Assembly (NCBI GenBank): GCA_965229715.1
Contig: CBDDJL010000002.1
Location: forward strand, 62,001-126,000
DNA length: 64,000 nt
Reading direction: 5' to 3'
DNA from: JAVJST01 sp965229715
GTDB taxonomy: Bacteria > Pseudomonadota > Alphaproteobacteria > Rhodospirillales > Casp-alpha2
This document shows positions 35,877 to 44,682 of this stretch, piece by piece. The notes beneath the pieces were generated by a model that saw only the letters and a program-made list of their open reading frames with translations, was not told where the DNA came from and searched no databases. Both the position numbers and the translations under genes were made by a program. Position 1 is the stretch's first letter. Each line of letters opens with the position of its first letter.

Positions 35877-37784
35877 TTACCCCATGAAACCGCCATCGTC
35901 GCGCTGGACGGCAATCACGCACGAGCGCGGCGCACTTTGTCCGCCGTCGGGAAAATGGCTATCGCCCTTTTCGCCGGGATGCTGGATGCCGACGAACGCC
36001 GTGCGCCGGTCAGGCGACCACGCGATTCCGGTAATCTCGCATTCGCGCGGGCCGACCATGAAGCGCCTGATTTCGCCCGTTTCCGGATCGCCGATCAACA
36101 TCTGGTTGTTGCCCATCCCGGCGAAGTCGCCCTCGTTCGAATACTTGCCATCGGTCTGAATCCAAAGCAGTCCCTTGCTATCGAAGGCGAGACCGTCGGG
36201 GCTGTTGAACATATTCTGCGCATTGATGTTGTCCGAACCCGCATACGCGTCGGAATGCACCGTCGGGTTGCCAGCCATGACGAACAGGTCCCAGTCGAAG
36301 CCGTCGGCCGTATGATCGGCGTTCGCCGGACGCCAGCGCACGATCTGGCCGTAGTTGTTGTCGGCACGGGGGTTCGGGCCGCCGACCGGCGTCGCGTCAC
36401 CGCCGGCGTTCGGCTTCTTGCCACGGTTCTTGTTGTTGGTCAGCGCACAGTAGACCTCGGCCTTGTTGGGGTTGGCCGCGACCCATTCGGGGCGGTCCAT
36501 GGTCGTCGCGCCGACCGCCGAGCCGGCCTGCCGGGTACGGATGCAGATTTCGGCCTGCGACGCCATGCCGGTGGAAGACGGTGTCAGTGCGAGCCACCGG
36601 CCGGTGCCGTCGTCGTCGAACTTCGCCACGAAAAGCTCGCCGTCTTCCAACAGGTCGCCGTTGTCGCCGCCGATCGCAACCTTGGCCGCCGAAACGAAAC
36701 GGTAGAGAAACTCGCCCCGTTCGTCGTCGCCCATGTAAACGACGACGTGGCCGTTATTGGCGATGACGACCTCGGCGTTCTCGTGTTTGAACCGGCCGAG
36801 CGCGGTGCGCTTGACCGGCATCGACGTCGGATCGAGCGGATCGATCTCGACGATGTAACCGGCACGGTTCGCTTCATTGGGGTGTTTGGCGATGTCGAAA
36901 CGCTCGTCGGCGCTCGCCCACGCGTATCCCCGGTCCTTGTGCCTGATGCCGTAGCGCGCCATCTCCGGCGGAACCTCGTAGTTGGAATCGCTCGACGAAA
37001 AATAACCGTTGAAGTTTTCCTCGCACGCCAGGTAGCTGCCCCACGGGGTGCAGCCGTTTCCGCAATTGTTCCAGGTGCCGAGGCTGGTTGTGCCGGCCGG
37101 GTCGGCGGTGGTCCGCAACAAGGCGTGGCCGCGTGCCGGTCCGGTGATATCCATCGGCGTATCGGCGGTAATGCGGCGATTGAAAGGAGAATCGCGGACC
37201 ACGGTCCAGCGTCCGCCGGCCTCGCTGATTTCCATGACCGTAACGCCGTGCGCGGCTTTGCCCTTGCGCACGTCATCGGCGTTTTCGGGCAGGCCGGACG
37301 ACCGGTTCGCATAGATGGTCGGCCGGTTCGTGTATTCGTTGTTCACCGCGAGGATCATGCGTCCGCCGTCCTCGAACAGCGCCATGCCATCGTTGTTGTC
37401 GCCGAAGGCGCGCTCCTGACTGGCGCCGGTACCCCGGCTTTCCTGATCGAACGGTTGCCCGTCCGACCACAGCGGATCGCCCCAACGGGCGAGTACCTGC
37501 CAACTGTAGCCGTCCGGCAGCGTCACCGTATCGCGCGTGTTGGCATCTACGGCGTTGAAGCCGAGCCGCCCGTTGCCGAGGGCCGCCGCCGCAAGCGGCG
37601 TCGCACCGGCAACGAACGACGCCAATCCGAAAGCCACGCCGCGCCGCAGAACCCCGCGACGGGTCAGCGCACGTGAGGCAATCGTCTCGAAATCCGTCCA
37701 CTCAAGGCTCTGCCTATCGTCGTCTTCGCTTTCCCCGAAGGCATCGTACAGGGAATTCGGTGAGGATGTACGGATATCGTTCAT
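35877..37784 (-). CDS. PhoX family phosphatase (DUF839)
   Basis: A 635-aa PhoX-like protein. The Tat signal is at residues about 39-65 (ALTRRGVLRRGVAFGLASF). Family blocks include NNEYTNRPTIYANRS, GTWNNCGNGCTPWGSYLACE, FDIAKHPNEANRAGYIVEID and NMFNSPDGLAFDSKGLLWIQ with GPRECEITGIAWSPD. PhoX alkaline phosphatases use Ca and Fe and release phosphate from organic esters in the periplasm, a common trait of marine bacteria. I looked for a Pho-box-like repeat in the divergent space to gabD and saw none. Confidence 0.85.
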   Translation of the reverse strand: MNDIRTSSPNSLYDAFGESEDDDRQSLEWTDFETIASRALTRRGVLRRGVAFGLASFVAGATPLAAAALGNGRLGFNAVDANTRDTVTLPDGYSWQVLARWGDPLWSDGQPFDQESRGTGASQERAFGDNNDGMALFEDGGRMILAVNNEYTNRPTIYANRSSGLPENADDVRKGKAAHGVTVMEISEAGGRWTVVRDSPFNRRITADTPMDITGPARGHALLRTTADPAGTTSLGTWNNCGNGCTPWGSYLACEENFNGYFSSSDSNYEVPPEMARYGIRHKDRGYAWASADERFDIAKHPNEANRAGYIVEIDPLDPTSMPVKRTALGRFKHENAEVVIANNGHVVVYMGDDERGEFLYRFVSAAKVAIGGDNGDLLEDGELFVAKFDDDGTGRWLALTPSSTGMASQAEICIRTRQAGSAVGATTMDRPEWVAANPNKAEVYCALTNNKNRGKKPNAGGDATPVGGPNPRADNNYGQIVRWRPANADHTADGFDWDLFVMAGNPTVHSDAYAGSDNINAQNMFNSPDGLAFDSKGLLWIQTDGKYSNEGDFAGMGNNQMLIGDPETGEIRRFMVGPRECEITGIAWSPDRRTAFVGIQHPGEKGDSHFPDGGQSAPRSCVIAVQRDDGGFMG

Positions 37785-38040
37785 GGTCGGCTATTTCCTC
37801 TGATCGATCATTTTATCCCGGCGGCGGGCCGGATGCCCGCGACGATTGATGGTCGATCGTCCCGCATGAATCGGTCGGTTTGATGACTCGCCGGTGTCGG
37901 AACGATGAAACCCCAACCGAAAACTTTACGGTCGCGGCCGCATCAGCGCGCAATTTCTTCGCTAAAGCGCGGGAAGTCGGAAGCACCCTCGCCCGGCGCT
38001 TCGCTACCATGCGGGCCATCGATCAACCGGGAGACCGTCC

Positions 38041-39543
38041 ATGAGCAATACCGCAAAATACCCGACAGCCGATACCGCGACCGGACCGTTCGACAGCCTG
38101 GCCGACCCCGCCTTGTTGCGCGAGGCCAGCTACATCGGCGGTAAATGGGTTTCCGCCGCCGACGGCGCAACCGTCGAGGTTCGCGATCCGGCGACCGGAG
38201 TTGTCATCGGCGCGGTACCGAAACTCTCTGAAGCGGAGGGTGTTGCCGCGGTCGATGCCGCGGACGCCGCGTTCCGCACGTGGTCGCGCGAATTGCCGCA
38301 GACCCGCTCGGCGGCGCTCAGACGCTGGTTCGAGCTGATCGTCGAGCACAAGGAAGACCTCGCGCTGATCATGACTCTCGAACAGGGCAAGCCGCTCTCG
38401 GAGGCGCGTGGAGAAATCGACTACGCGGCATCGTTCGTCGAGTTCTATGCCGAAGAGGCCAAGCGGCCCAACATCGAGAGCGTCACGTCGCACCTCGCCA
38501 CCGCCGAGGTCGAGGTTTGGCTCGAACCGGTCGGCGTCGCCGCGCTGATCACGCCGTGGAACTTCCCGTGCGCGATGATTACCCGCAAGGCCGCCGCCGC
38601 ACTGGCCGCAGGCTGTACGGTCGTCGTGCACCCCTCGCATGAAACGCCGTTCTCGGCGACGGTGCTGGCCGAATTGGGTGAGCGCGCGGGCTTTCCGGCC
38701 GGGGTCTTCAACGTGGTCACGGGCCGCGCCTCGACGATCGTGCCGGGCTGGACCGGCGACCCGCGCGTCCGTGCGCTGTCGTTCACCGGCTCGACCGCCG
38801 TGGGCAAGCTGCTCTACCGCGAGAGCGCCGAGACCGTGAAACGCATCGTCATGGAACTCGGCGGTCACGCGCCCTTCATCGTTTTCGCCGACGCGGACAT
38901 GGACCGCGCCGTCGACGAGGCGATCAAGGCCAAGTTCGCCACGTCGGGTCAGGATTGCCTCGGCGCCAACCGGTTCTTCGTCGAGCGGCCGGTCTATGGC
39001 GAGTTTTGCCGCCGCTTCGCCGAGCGCACCGAGGCACTCGGCATCGGGCCGGGGCTCGGTGACCCGGACATCGGTCCGCTGATGAACGAAAGCGCTGTTG
39101 CCAAACAGGCCGAGCATGTCGCCGATGCCGTGGCTAAGGGCGCCAAGGTGCTGACCGGCGGCGAGGGCGTGGCCGATCTCGGCCCGTTGTTCTATCGGCC
39201 CACGGTGTTGTCCGACGTGCCGGCGACGGCGCTGATCATGCAGGAAGAGACCTTCGGGCCGGTGGCGCCAATCGCGGCATTCGACGACGAGGACGAGGTT
39301 TTGGCGCGCGCCAACGATACAGAATACGGCCTCGTCGCCTATCTCCACACCCAGGACCCGCGCCGCATCTATCGTGCCAGCCGGGCGCTGCAGTACGGCA
39401 TGGTCGCGGTCAACCGCACCAAGGTAACCGGCGCGCCGATCCCGTTCGGCGGCATGAAGCAATCGGGCCTCGGCCGCGAAGGCGCGCGGCTCGGCATGGA
39501 GGCCTTCATGGACGTAAAATACGTCTGCCGCGACTGGAGCTGA
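38041..39543 (+). CDS. gabD: NAD(P)-dependent succinate-semialdehyde dehydrogenase
   Basis: A 500-aa aldehyde dehydrogenase. The catalytic Glu is in VMELGGHAPFIVF near 278 and the nucleophile in SGQDCLGANRFFVE near 312; TLEQGKPLSEARGEIDYAAS and TPWNFPCAMITRK are typical of SSADH. It oxidises succinate semialdehyde to succinate, completing GABA or putrescine degradation, which would fit the agmatine genes elsewhere in the window. Divergent from phoX. Confidence 0.88.
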   Translation: MSNTAKYPTADTATGPFDSLADPALLREASYIGGKWVSAADGATVEVRDPATGVVIGAVPKLSEAEGVAAVDAADAAFRTWSRELPQTRSAALRRWFELIVEHKEDLALIMTLEQGKPLSEARGEIDYAASFVEFYAEEAKRPNIESVTSHLATAEVEVWLEPVGVAALITPWNFPCAMITRKAAAALAAGCTVVVHPSHETPFSATVLAELGERAGFPAGVFNVVTGRASTIVPGWTGDPRVRALSFTGSTAVGKLLYRESAETVKRIVMELGGHAPFIVFADADMDRAVDEAIKAKFATSGQDCLGANRFFVERPVYGEFCRRFAERTEALGIGPGLGDPDIGPLMNESAVAKQAEHVADAVAKGAKVLTGGEGVADLGPLFYRPTVLSDVPATALIMQEETFGPVAPIAAFDDEDEVLARANDTEYGLVAYLHTQDPRRIYRASRALQYGMVAVNRTKVTGAPIPFGGMKQSGLGREGARLGMEAFMDVKYVCRDWS

Positions 39544-39568
39544 GCGGGCGCCGTTCAAGACGTCGGTG

Positions 39569-40450
39569 CTATCTTCTGGCGACCCGCTGGCACTTCCTGC
39601 CCCGGACATCCCAGCCCGCGTGTGCCGCAACCGCAGCGATGACAACGGCGCCGCCGACGAGGCTCGCCGACGGCGGCAGTTCGCTCAATACAATCCACGC
39701 CAGGACAATCGCAAACGGCGTTTCCGCCGTGCCGATGAAGCCCGATTCCGCCGCTGGGATCAGCTTTGTCCCCTCTGTCCAGAGCACCAGTGCAACGGCC
39801 CAGGCGACACCGAACAGCCCGAGCAATGGCACGTCGGACGGGACCACGTCGAGCGGCGAGCCGAAGGCAAACCCGACGGGCACCAGCAGCAGTGCGGAGA
39901 GCGCGCCCGCCAGCACGGCATCGGTCTCCCGAAAGCGGCGGATCAGCACCATGTAAAGTGCGTTGAGGGCCGCCATCGCCAACGCCACGAGGTCGCCTGC
40001 GACGTTACCGAGCGCCAGACTCTGATGGACGATGACGGCGACGCCGCCGAGCGACACCACCGCCGCGAGAAGGGTACGCATACGCGGCGTTTCATTGAGT
40101 AGCAGCCAGCTCAGCCCGGCCGCGAGGAACGGTGCGGTGGCGTATATCGCCACCACGTTGCCGACATACGTCATTTTGAAGGACAGGATAAAAACGAGAC
40201 TGGCGATGGCGCCGACGGCGGCAAGGACCCAGCCCTGCATGCCGAGACGCCGGATACCGCCCATAGGCCGTTGCCGCCAACGCCAGCCGACATATCCCGC
40301 GACGATCAATCCGCCGACAAGACCGCGCCAGCAGACGATGGTCCATGTATCGGCGGCGATGGCCTTGGTCAGCACACCGGCGGCGCTGAACGCCAGCGCT
40401 GACCCGAGTACGAGTGCAACGCCGCGAAAATGTTGGCTTGTGTCAATCAC
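39569..40450 (-). CDS. EamA/RhaT family transporter (DMT superfamily)
   Basis: A 293-aa protein with ten predicted helices in two EamA repeats (GSALAFSAAGVLTKAIAADT; ALNALYMVLIRRFRETDAVL; ESGFIGTAETPFAIVLAWIV). The GTG at 40450 is chosen because GGAAG precedes it and the family fold starts there; the frame is open to 40636 but that part overlaps the divergent gene. Substrate unknown. It is head-to-head with a second EamA gene. Confidence 0.82.
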   Translation of the reverse strand: MIDTSQHFRGVALVLGSALAFSAAGVLTKAIAADTWTIVCWRGLVGGLIVAGYVGWRWRQRPMGGIRRLGMQGWVLAAVGAIASLVFILSFKMTYVGNVVAIYATAPFLAAGLSWLLLNETPRMRTLLAAVVSLGGVAVIVHQSLALGNVAGDLVALAMAALNALYMVLIRRFRETDAVLAGALSALLLVPVGFAFGSPLDVVPSDVPLLGLFGVAWAVALVLWTEGTKLIPAAESGFIGTAETPFAIVLAWIVLSELPPSASLVGGAVVIAAVAAHAGWDVRGRKCQRVARR

Positions 40451-40592
40451 GGGCGTCTTCCGTTCGCTGAAAATCGCCCGTACGTTATCCGTTGCATACC
40501 GACACAGTGGTGTCAGCAATGTGCGTCGTTGACTTGAACCCGGTTTTGCCCGCGTAGTGCCGTCAAGATTTCCCCGACGGACTGTCGCCGCC

Positions 40593-41513
40593 ATGGCCGC
40601 CACCGACACATCGCCCGTATCGCGCTCCGACGCCAATTATCGCACCGGCGTCCTTTTGGTGCTTTTGGCCGGCGTCATGTGGTCGGTCATGGGTATCGGC
40701 ATCCGTCACATCGAGGTCGCCAACGTCTGGCAAGTGTTGTTCATCCGCTCGGCGGCGCTGGCGGTGTTTCTCGGCTGTGCCCTCGGCATCCGTGCCGGCG
40801 GGTCGCCGTGGCCGGCGATTCGGGCGACGGGCTGGGCCGGCGTCATCGGCGGTTTCAGTCTGGTTTTCGCATTCTCGGGCGGCATCTACGCCATTCAGAC
40901 GACGACGGTCGCCAACGCCATGTTTCTGTTTGCCGCCGCCCCGTTCTTTGCCGCCGTCATCGGCCGCATCGTGCTCGGCGAACGGGTCCGCCGAGCGACC
41001 TGGGCCGCCATGGCGGTCGGCGCCCTCGGCATCGGCATCATGGTCTGGAACGGCATTGAGGCGGGCCGCCTCTCAGGCAATATCGCCGCCGTCGTCGCCG
41101 GTCTCGGATTCGCGGTCTTCACGGTCGCGCTGCGCTGGGGCCGGCTCGGCGACACCATTCCGACGGTGTTTCTCGCCGGGCTATTCGCCGCGATCGTCGG
41201 CGGCACAATCTGGTTCGCAAATGGGTACACGACAGACCTGCCCACGCTCGATATCGCCATCGCCATGGGCCTCGGCCTGTTCCAGGTCGGCGCAGGCCTC
41301 GTCGTTTACACCATCGGCTCGAAGTGGGTGCCGGCTGCCGAAGCAACATTACTGTCGATGACCGAAGTGGTCTTCGGACCGCTCTGGGTCTGGCTGTTCC
41401 TCGGCGAAACGGCAAGCACCGCAACCCTGGTCGGCGGTGTCGTATTGATGATGGCGCTTGTCGGCAACGCGCTCACCGGCATGCGACGCAAGAAGCCGCC
41501 GCCGGTGATCTGA
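40593..41513 (+). CDS. EamA family transporter (DMT superfamily)
   Basis: A 306-aa ten-helix permease with two EamA repeats (LLAGVMWSVMGIGIRHIEVA; AEATLLSMTEVVFGPLWVWL). The ATG at 40593 (MAATDTSPVS) is used; a GTG at 40557 is possible. It is divergent from another EamA gene and ends next to the broken GFA gene. The two permeases are similar in architecture but clearly different in sequence, so not a recent duplication. Confidence 0.82.
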   Translation: MAATDTSPVSRSDANYRTGVLLVLLAGVMWSVMGIGIRHIEVANVWQVLFIRSAALAVFLGCALGIRAGGSPWPAIRATGWAGVIGGFSLVFAFSGGIYAIQTTTVANAMFLFAAAPFFAAVIGRIVLGERVRRATWAAMAVGALGIGIMVWNGIEAGRLSGNIAAVVAGLGFAVFTVALRWGRLGDTIPTVFLAGLFAAIVGGTIWFANGYTTDLPTLDIAIAMGLGLFQVGAGLVVYTIGSKWVPAAEATLLSMTEVVFGPLWVWLFLGETASTATLVGGVVLMMALVGNALTGMRRKKPPPVI

Positions 41514-41859
41514 TCAGTCTTCCGGGTAGGTGTCGTGTTGCGGCACGGGATCGTTAATCTCGTAGTAGTCGCCCTTGTCGGCGACAAAAATATGATGGTC
41601 GATATGCAGCGGCGGATGGCGGTCGAGCGTACCGCCGGAGACATCGATGCCGGGCAGGCCTTCGGGCGCCCAGATCAGGTGCGATCCGCAGCCCGGTCTT
41701 GTCCGGAATGGCAACGTAGGATGCGAAGTGGCCGGATTGCTTGCGGCACTGCGTACAGTGACACGGTCGGACTTCCGGTCGAAGGTCAGTGTGAACGGTG
41801 TATCGGACGGCGCCGCAGAGGCACGAGCCGGTCGCGGTCGATTCGGTGTTATCGCTCAT
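41514..41859 (-). pseudogene. GFA family gene broken by internal deletion/frameshift
   Basis: The ATG at 41859 starts a GFA protein (SCLCGAVRYTVHT, CHCTQCRKQSGHFASYVAIP), but the frame then runs into unrelated sequence. The family's C-terminal part (CGSHLIWAPEGLPGIDVSGG, IDHHIFVADKGDYYEIND) continues in a different frame to the stop at 41514. The family's middle third, roughly 30 codons with the Phe-Cys before C-G-S, is missing at the junction near 41690-41710. The gene overlaps the lysR stop by 11 bp. A sequencing error alone would not explain the missing segment. Confidence 0.6.
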
Positions 41860-42850
41860 CGTAGGCCAATCCAATCTGTCGAAGGTGTTCAGTGAAACGG
41901 TCGGACGGCGGTCGCTCCGGCGCCCCGTCCCGGGTCGGCAAAAGGTTGTGACCGGTGCGCGCGCACTCTTCGAGCAACCAGTCGCGGAAGGCGCGGACCT
42001 TTGGTCGGCGCCAGGCCTGCGACGGCGCGGCGAGCCAGTACCCGAAGACGGCCGGCAGCGCGATGTCGAACAGCCGCACGAGCCGGCCCGATGCCAACGC
42101 ATCGGCGACCAGCACGCTGCGGCCGAGTGCGACTCCTTCGCCGGCGACCGCCGCCTGGGCGATCATGTGCGAATACTCGATCTCGTAACCGTGGCTGGTA
42201 TCCGCATCTTCGATGCCGGCGGCGGCGAACCACATACACCAGTCCTCCGGCATGATGTCATGCAGCAAGGGATAGCGATCGGCGTGGCGCAACAGGTCCG
42301 CGGGCTTTTCCAGCCTCGGTCCGTCGGCAAGCAGATCCGGACTGATCACCGGATAGATTTCTTCGCTCATCAGGAATACCGCTTCGGCGCCAGGCCATTC
42401 GCCACGACCGTAACGAACGGCAATATCGATATCGTCCTCGGCAAAATCGACAACCCGGTCGGTAAACGTCAGGCGAACGTCGATGTCCGGATTGCTGCGC
42501 CGAAAATTCCCGAGCCGCGGCACAAGCCACGCCGCCGCGACCGATGCGAACGTCGAAACCGTCAGCACGCCGGCCGCATCGTCGCGGGTGATACGCCGCA
42601 CGCCGCCGGCCATGGTGTCGAGCCCGTCGCGAATCGCCGGGAACAGGGTTTGCCCGGCATCGGTCAGTTGCAGGCCGCGGCCGACCCGACGGAAAAGGGC
42701 AAGACCGAGGTGTTCCTCCAGGCCTTTGATCTGGTGCGAAACCGCCGCCTGGGTGACGTTCAATTCTTCGGCTGCGCGGGTGAAGCTGAGGTGTCGCGCG
42801 GCAGCCTCGAAAGCGCGCAGTCCGTTCAGCGGAGGCAAGCGTCTCGCCAT
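41849..42850 (-). CDS. LysR family transcriptional regulator (GcvA-like)
   Basis: A 333-aa LTTR: HTH at residues 7-65 (PLNGLRAFEAAARHLSFTRA, AEELNVTQAAVSHQIKGLEE) and a substrate-binding domain of the GcvA branch (LRHADRYPLLHD; MIAQAAVAGEGVALGRSVLV). It is divergent from a DUF1127 gene across a 225-bp very AT-rich space containing a CTAAT element, and overlaps the broken GFA gene at its 3' end. Regulatory targets are probably among these neighbours. Confidence 0.88.
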   Translation of the reverse strand: MARRLPPLNGLRAFEAAARHLSFTRAAEELNVTQAAVSHQIKGLEEHLGLALFRRVGRGLQLTDAGQTLFPAIRDGLDTMAGGVRRITRDDAAGVLTVSTFASVAAAWLVPRLGNFRRSNPDIDVRLTFTDRVVDFAEDDIDIAVRYGRGEWPGAEAVFLMSEEIYPVISPDLLADGPRLEKPADLLRHADRYPLLHDIMPEDWCMWFAAAGIEDADTSHGYEIEYSHMIAQAAVAGEGVALGRSVLVADALASGRLVRLFDIALPAVFGYWLAAPSQAWRRPKVRAFRDWLLEECARTGHNLLPTRDGAPERPPSDRFTEHLRQIGLAYDER

Positions 42851-42971
42851 TGTCTCGAAACCGTTTCAGCAACGTTTCAATTCAATAGAAATTATTGTGC
42901 ACGGTCTCATATCTGTAAATATTTAATTCGCTGTTTTTATTAAAAAAATCAAATTATATCGATACAAATAT

Positions 42972-42986
42972 ATTATTTTTTCTAAT
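42972..42986. promoter_or_regulatory. Candidate LysR/GcvA box
   Basis: ATTA-N7-TAAT dyad (42972-42986) whose right half reads CTAAT, the core known for GcvA binding in E. coli. It lies in the strikingly AT-rich space (about 42885-43015) between lysR and the DUF1127 gene, about 90 bp before the DUF1127 start. In such AT-rich sequence chance matches are likely. Confidence 0.3.
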
Positions 42987-43075
42987 TAATTTATCAAAAA
43001 ACGTCGTTTGTTTTCCGTACCGTCTCCGCGTACACAAAAGGCATCAACAACATCCGGACAAGAAGGAATGCCGAC

Positions 43076-43315
43076 ATGACCACCAAATGCACCCCCGTCG
43101 CCTCCCGCCCGTTCGCCGTCGGCGATTTCGCCGCCGGTCTGACGGACACCTTCACCGGCATCTTCGCCAGCGCCTTTGATGTCGTTGTCGAATGGCAGCG
43201 CCGCGCCAACGAGCGCAACGATATGCGCCACCTGAGCGACCGAATGCTGGATGACATGGGCATTACCCGCGCCGATGCGAATATCGAGGCGAACAAGCCG
43301 TTCTGGATTCGCTGA
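43076..43315 (+). CDS. DUF1127 domain-containing small protein
   Basis: A 79-aa protein ending in the DUF1127 element EWQRRANERNDMRHLSDRML followed by DDMGITRADA. AAGGA stands nine bases before the ATG. DUF1127 proteins of alphaproteobacteria are Arg-rich or YjiS-like small proteins, some of which bind RNA and affect phosphate or stress physiology. It is divergent from a GcvA-like regulator and followed by three consecutive stem-loops. Confidence 0.85.
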   Translation: MTTKCTPVASRPFAVGDFAAGLTDTFTGIFASAFDVVVEWQRRANERNDMRHLSDRMLDDMGITRADANIEANKPFWIR

Positions 43316-43357
43316 CCCTTCTCGCCCCTCAGCCAGGTCACCGACCGAATCCCTGAC

Positions 43358-43454
43358 GATCTCCGCCGTATGATTGCCGCGGCGAAGATCTCTCCCTGAA
43401 CCGGCGTTCCTGTGTCCCCCGCTCAGGAACGCCAGTTTCCTGTATCCGGAAACT
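43358..43454 (+). ncRNA. Triple stem-loop 3' region of the DUF1127 transcript, candidate sRNA
   Basis: Three adjacent hairpins follow the DUF1127 stop: 43358-43390 (11-bp stem, one C-A mismatch, arms GATCTCCGCCG/CGGCGAAGATC), 43403-43433 (perfect 10-bp stem GGCGTTCCTG/CAGGAACGCC with a C-rich loop TGTCCCCCGC) and 43434-43454 (perfect 7-bp AGTTTCC/GGAAACT). In Rhodobacter, small RNAs with C-rich loops (CcsR) are processed from the 3' side of a DUF1127 mRNA; this is a possible analogue. The second hairpin could instead be a terminator, but there is no U run. Confidence 0.35.
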
Positions 43455-43512
43455 ACAACCGCCGTCGAACCGTTCCCGCACCGTTCAACGCGTGACGTGC
43501 TATGATACTGCC

Positions 43513-43632
43513 ATGAATCTGGAGCCCCGCATCGACATCGTCGCCGAGGCGCTGGCCGACAGGCGAGAGTCTCAGGCGACAATTGACCTCATATCGTCAG
43601 CACGACTTTGCCGGTGCTCTGGCGCTGCATGA
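43513..43632 (+). pseudogene. Short ORF behind an extended -10 box, possible gene remnant
   Basis: TGCTATGAT (extended -10, hexamer 43501-43506) lies so close to an ATG at 43513 that a leaderless message would result. The frame gives 39 residues (MNLEPRIDIVAEALADRR ...) and runs into the 3' end of the convergent oxidoreductase gene, with no family features. It may be the 5' stub of a gene whose remainder was deleted, or chance. Confidence 0.2.
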
Positions 43633-44566
43633 GGGACTCGTAGCCCCGGGCATAGTTTTCCAGCGGGAACGTCTTGGAAACATGCGGTCGAAGATCACCG
43701 GCGGCAGCCCAACGCACCAGTTCCGCCATGGTCGCCCGCATCCGTTCCGGCGCCCGCGTGCGCCACGCCCCGAGCGTGAAGCCGATGGCCGAAACGTTTT
43801 TGACCAGCAGCAGGTTTGCCGGAATCTGGGGAATCTTGCCGCTCGCGAATCCGACGATCACGATCCGCCCCCCGGGCGCGACAGCATGCAGACCGGCATC
43901 GAACATCGCGCCGCCGACCGGATCGAAGATCACGTCGGCGCCGGCCCCGCCGGTCAGTTCGAGAATTCGTTCGCGGACATTCTCGCTCTTGTGGTCGATG
44001 ATATCGTCGGCGCCGTGCTCGCGCGTCAGTGCGACCCGGTCAGCCCCGCCGGCGACCGCAATGACGCGGGCACCGAGACGTTTGCCGACCTCGACACTGC
44101 ACAGGCCGACACCGCCCGATGCGCCGAACACCACCAACCGCTCGCCATGACTGAGCTGCGCTCGATCGGCAAGACCGAAATGAGCGCTGCCGTAGACGAC
44201 GGGAAAGCCCGCGGCCTTGATATCGTCGAGCTCGGGTGCGATCGGATAGACGTCGCGCTCGGCGGCAACGACCTCTTCGGCGAACGCGCCCCATTCGACC
44301 GCCGCCATGACACGGTCGCCTACGCGAACGTGCCGCACGTCGGAACCGATCTCGACAACCTCGCCGGCAAGCTCTTTGCCGGCGACAAATGGCGGCTCGG
44401 GTTTGATTTGATAGGCGGCGCGCATCATCAGCGTATCGGCAAAATTGAGGCCCGCCGCGGCAACCCGGATGCGCACTTCGTCGGGCTGCTTGATTGCCGG
44501 AGGATCGATCTCCGCCAGTTCCAGCCCATGCATGCCTTCCGGTTTTCTGCAAACGACGGCCCTCAT
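43589..44566 (-). CDS. NADPH:quinone oxidoreductase family (zinc-free MDR) protein
   Basis: A 325-aa medium-chain dehydrogenase/reductase: GLNFADTLMMRAAYQIKPEP, the NADPH motif VFGASGGVGLCSVEVGKRLG near 146, and DVIFDPVGGAMFDAGLHAV. It lacks structural zinc Cys residues, as in quinone oxidoreductases. It would reduce quinones or activated alkenes with NADPH. Monocistronic, divergent from the SpoU methyltransferase gene. Confidence 0.86.
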   Translation of the reverse strand: MRAVVCRKPEGMHGLELAEIDPPAIKQPDEVRIRVAAAGLNFADTLMMRAAYQIKPEPPFVAGKELAGEVVEIGSDVRHVRVGDRVMAAVEWGAFAEEVVAAERDVYPIAPELDDIKAAGFPVVYGSAHFGLADRAQLSHGERLVVFGASGGVGLCSVEVGKRLGARVIAVAGGADRVALTREHGADDIIDHKSENVRERILELTGGAGADVIFDPVGGAMFDAGLHAVAPGGRIVIVGFASGKIPQIPANLLLVKNVSAIGFTLGAWRTRAPERMRATMAELVRWAAAGDLRPHVSKTFPLENYARGYESLMQRQSTGKVVLTI

Positions 44567-44682
44567 CGGCCCGGACCCCGATCCGTGTCCGTAGGGCTGA
44601 TGGTGTGTCTTGAAATGTGGTCGTACATCGCCATCATCATGATCGTCAGTATGTCCGAAAGTTACGGCAAGGGTAAAGGTGT

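Noticed and set aside
35760..37676. Long open frame (over 600 codons) on the plus strand opposite phoX
   Set aside because: It lies exactly antisense to PhoX, which has full family motifs; long antisense frames are expected in GC-rich DNA. The same holds for long frames opposite livH/livM, the substrate-binding protein, the class III aminotransferase, argG and the AAA_14 gene.
37785..38040. Pho box upstream of phoX
   Set aside because: No pair of CTGTCAT-like direct repeats with 4-base spacing was visible on either strand.
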